Part shown: positions 4,651-5,404 of the stretch, piece after piece | Layout: the number at the start of each line of letters is the position of its first letter | Numbering within the stretch: position 1 is the first letter of the stretch | Assembly: GCA_031280065.1 (NCBI GenBank) | Contig: JAITHH010000295.1 | Location: forward strand, 1-5,404 | Reading direction: 5' to 3' | DNA length: 5,404 nt | Source of the DNA: Treponema sp. | GTDB taxonomy: Bacteria; Spirochaetota; Spirochaetia; Treponematales; Breznakiellaceae | Translations under genes and position numbers: made by a program | The notes under the pieces: model-generated | Database searches by the model: none | What the model saw: the letters and a program-made list of their open reading frames with translations, nothing else | Told to the model about the DNA's origin: nothing

Positions 4651-5404
4651 TTAAGATTCATCACTGTCCCTGGAGCGGCTGCCCTGCGGAATGCAGCATG
4701 AAGGCGGGAAACCCCGCAGCGCTTTGAACGATTTGTAGAAATGGAATGTGTCGCTGAACCCGCAGTTTACAGCCGCTTCATGTACTTTGTATGCACCGCT
4801 TTGAAGCAGGTTTTCGGCGTTCCGTACCCGTATCTGGGTAAGGTACTGATGGACGGTTAATCCAGTTTTCTGTTTGAATAGCCGCCCGAAATATGCCGTC
4901 CCGAGACGAGACTGTTCAGCCAGCCCCTGTACGGTGAGTTTTTCCGCATAGTGCGCCGATATGAACCTGACTATCCGGTTTATCCGGTAATCGCCTTCAG
5001 CAGAGTCCACATTATAGAAGATAATCTCCGCGAGGCGGTGGATAATCAGCATCAGCAGGGCGCGGGTCTTCATGATGTAGCCGCGCTGCTGTTCGGTCCA
5101 ACTGACAGTCAGCTCCCTGAACAGACTGATGATGTCCTGCCGCAGTCCGATATGGGTTATCGCGGGGACGGGCGGGAAAACGGCTTGGTCCGAGGGAAAT
5201 TTCGCCTTGAAATTGATTGAAAAGCAGTGCATGAGCTTATCGGGATAGGTATGCGCCTCTTTTTCAACGCCCTCGGTGAGGCAGAGCAGGTCACCAGGGC
5301 CCAGCTCGGAAGCAGCGCCGTCGATGGTATAGCGGGCTCTGCCTTCGACGATGTAGGTAATGTCGCAGTTGTCCACGAGGTGGGGCCGCAAACGCCACTC
5401 GGGC
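4651..5404 (-). CDS. AraC-family transcriptional regulator (N-terminus outside window)
   Basis: The frame is open to the window edge (the first visible residues are PEWRLRPHLVDNC), so the true start lies beyond 5404. The TTG at 5391 sits inside the cupin domain and is unlikely to be the start. The visible 250 residues have an N-terminal cupin-like sensing domain (YIVEGRARYTIDG, then LGPGDLLCL) and a C-terminal double helix-turn-helix. The first helix-turn-helix is in KLTVQGLAEQSRLGTAYFGR, followed by LFKQKTGLTVHQYL; the second ends in CGFSDTFHFYKSFKALRGFP, which fits the AraC signature. The last 10 or so residues are polar (SRSRDSDES). The effector is unknown; the cupin type often senses a sugar or similar ligand. 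It could control trhA downstream or a gene beyond the edge. Confidence 0.9.
   Translation of the reverse strand, partial: PEWRLRPHLVDNCDITYIVEGRARYTIDGAASELGPGDLLCLTEGVEKEAHTYPDKLMHCFSINFKAKFPSDQAVFPPVPAITHIGLRQDIISLFRELTVSWTEQQRGYIMKTRALLMLIIHRLAEIIFYNVDSAEGDYRINRIVRFISAHYAEKLTVQGLAEQSRLGTAYFGRLFKQKTGLTVHQYLTQIRVRNAENLLQSGAYKVHEAAVNCGFSDTFHFYKSFKALRGFPPSCCIPQGSRSRDSDES

Noticed and set aside
5389..5391. TTG as start of the AraC regulator
   Set aside because: The frame stays open to the window edge and the TTG falls inside the cupin domain, so the real start is outside.
1..5404. CRISPR array, tRNA or rRNA genes
   Set aside because: No regularly spaced direct repeats, no tRNA T-loop motif with matching arms, and no rRNA segments were seen.

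Overview
The window is a bacterial chromosomal segment, and the visible systems are ordinary: a three-gene ABC importer on the + strand, and three genes on the - strand (an AraC-type regulator, a TrhA/hemolysin-III membrane protein and an unrecognised protein). These are flanked on the left by insertion-sequence debris. The base composition is uneven. One 60-nt stretch of the ATPase gene (2581-2640) has 43 G+C, while 60 nt of the unrecognised gene (3481-3540) has 20. The mobile debris, CACGGAA-type intergenic repeats and many start codons other than ATG would suit a host-associated Gram-negative bacterium. I suspect a gut spirochaete (Treponema-like), but that is a guess from the look of the sequence and no marker gene in the window proves it.

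Layout. Positions 1-554 hold two pieces of an IS5-family DDE transposase. The N-terminal piece contains the first catalytic Asp and the C-terminal piece starts just after the place of the catalytic Glu, so the middle of the gene is gone. Between them (154-410) lies non-IS DNA: a GC palindrome, CACGGAA-type repeats, a 36-codon reading frame on the - strand with a good AGGAGG and a -10-like TATACT, and a 27-bp near-palindrome. Positions 555-676 are a leader with two small hairpins. Positions 677-3175 carry the importer: substrate-binding protein, permease (overlapping by 23 nt) and ATPase (GTG start after a 29-nt gap). This is the NitT/TauT/SsuABC-like class, and the substrate cannot be read from sequence.

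The - strand block runs right to left: an AraC regulator cut by the window edge (4651-5404), the TrhA/PAQR protein (3834-4538) and a 176-residue protein with a C-terminal CxxC...CxxC knuckle (3170-3700). The last gene meets the importer tail to tail, with both stop codons inside one TTATAA. The two gaps in this block carry a GC hairpin (4546-4567) and a 10-bp inverted repeat (3751-3789) that may be regulatory.

I did not find a convincing new multi-gene system. The items most worth checking are the orphaned promoter/RBS/mini-ORF and palindrome inside the broken transposase, and the AT-rich zinc-knuckle protein with its inverted-repeat leader.
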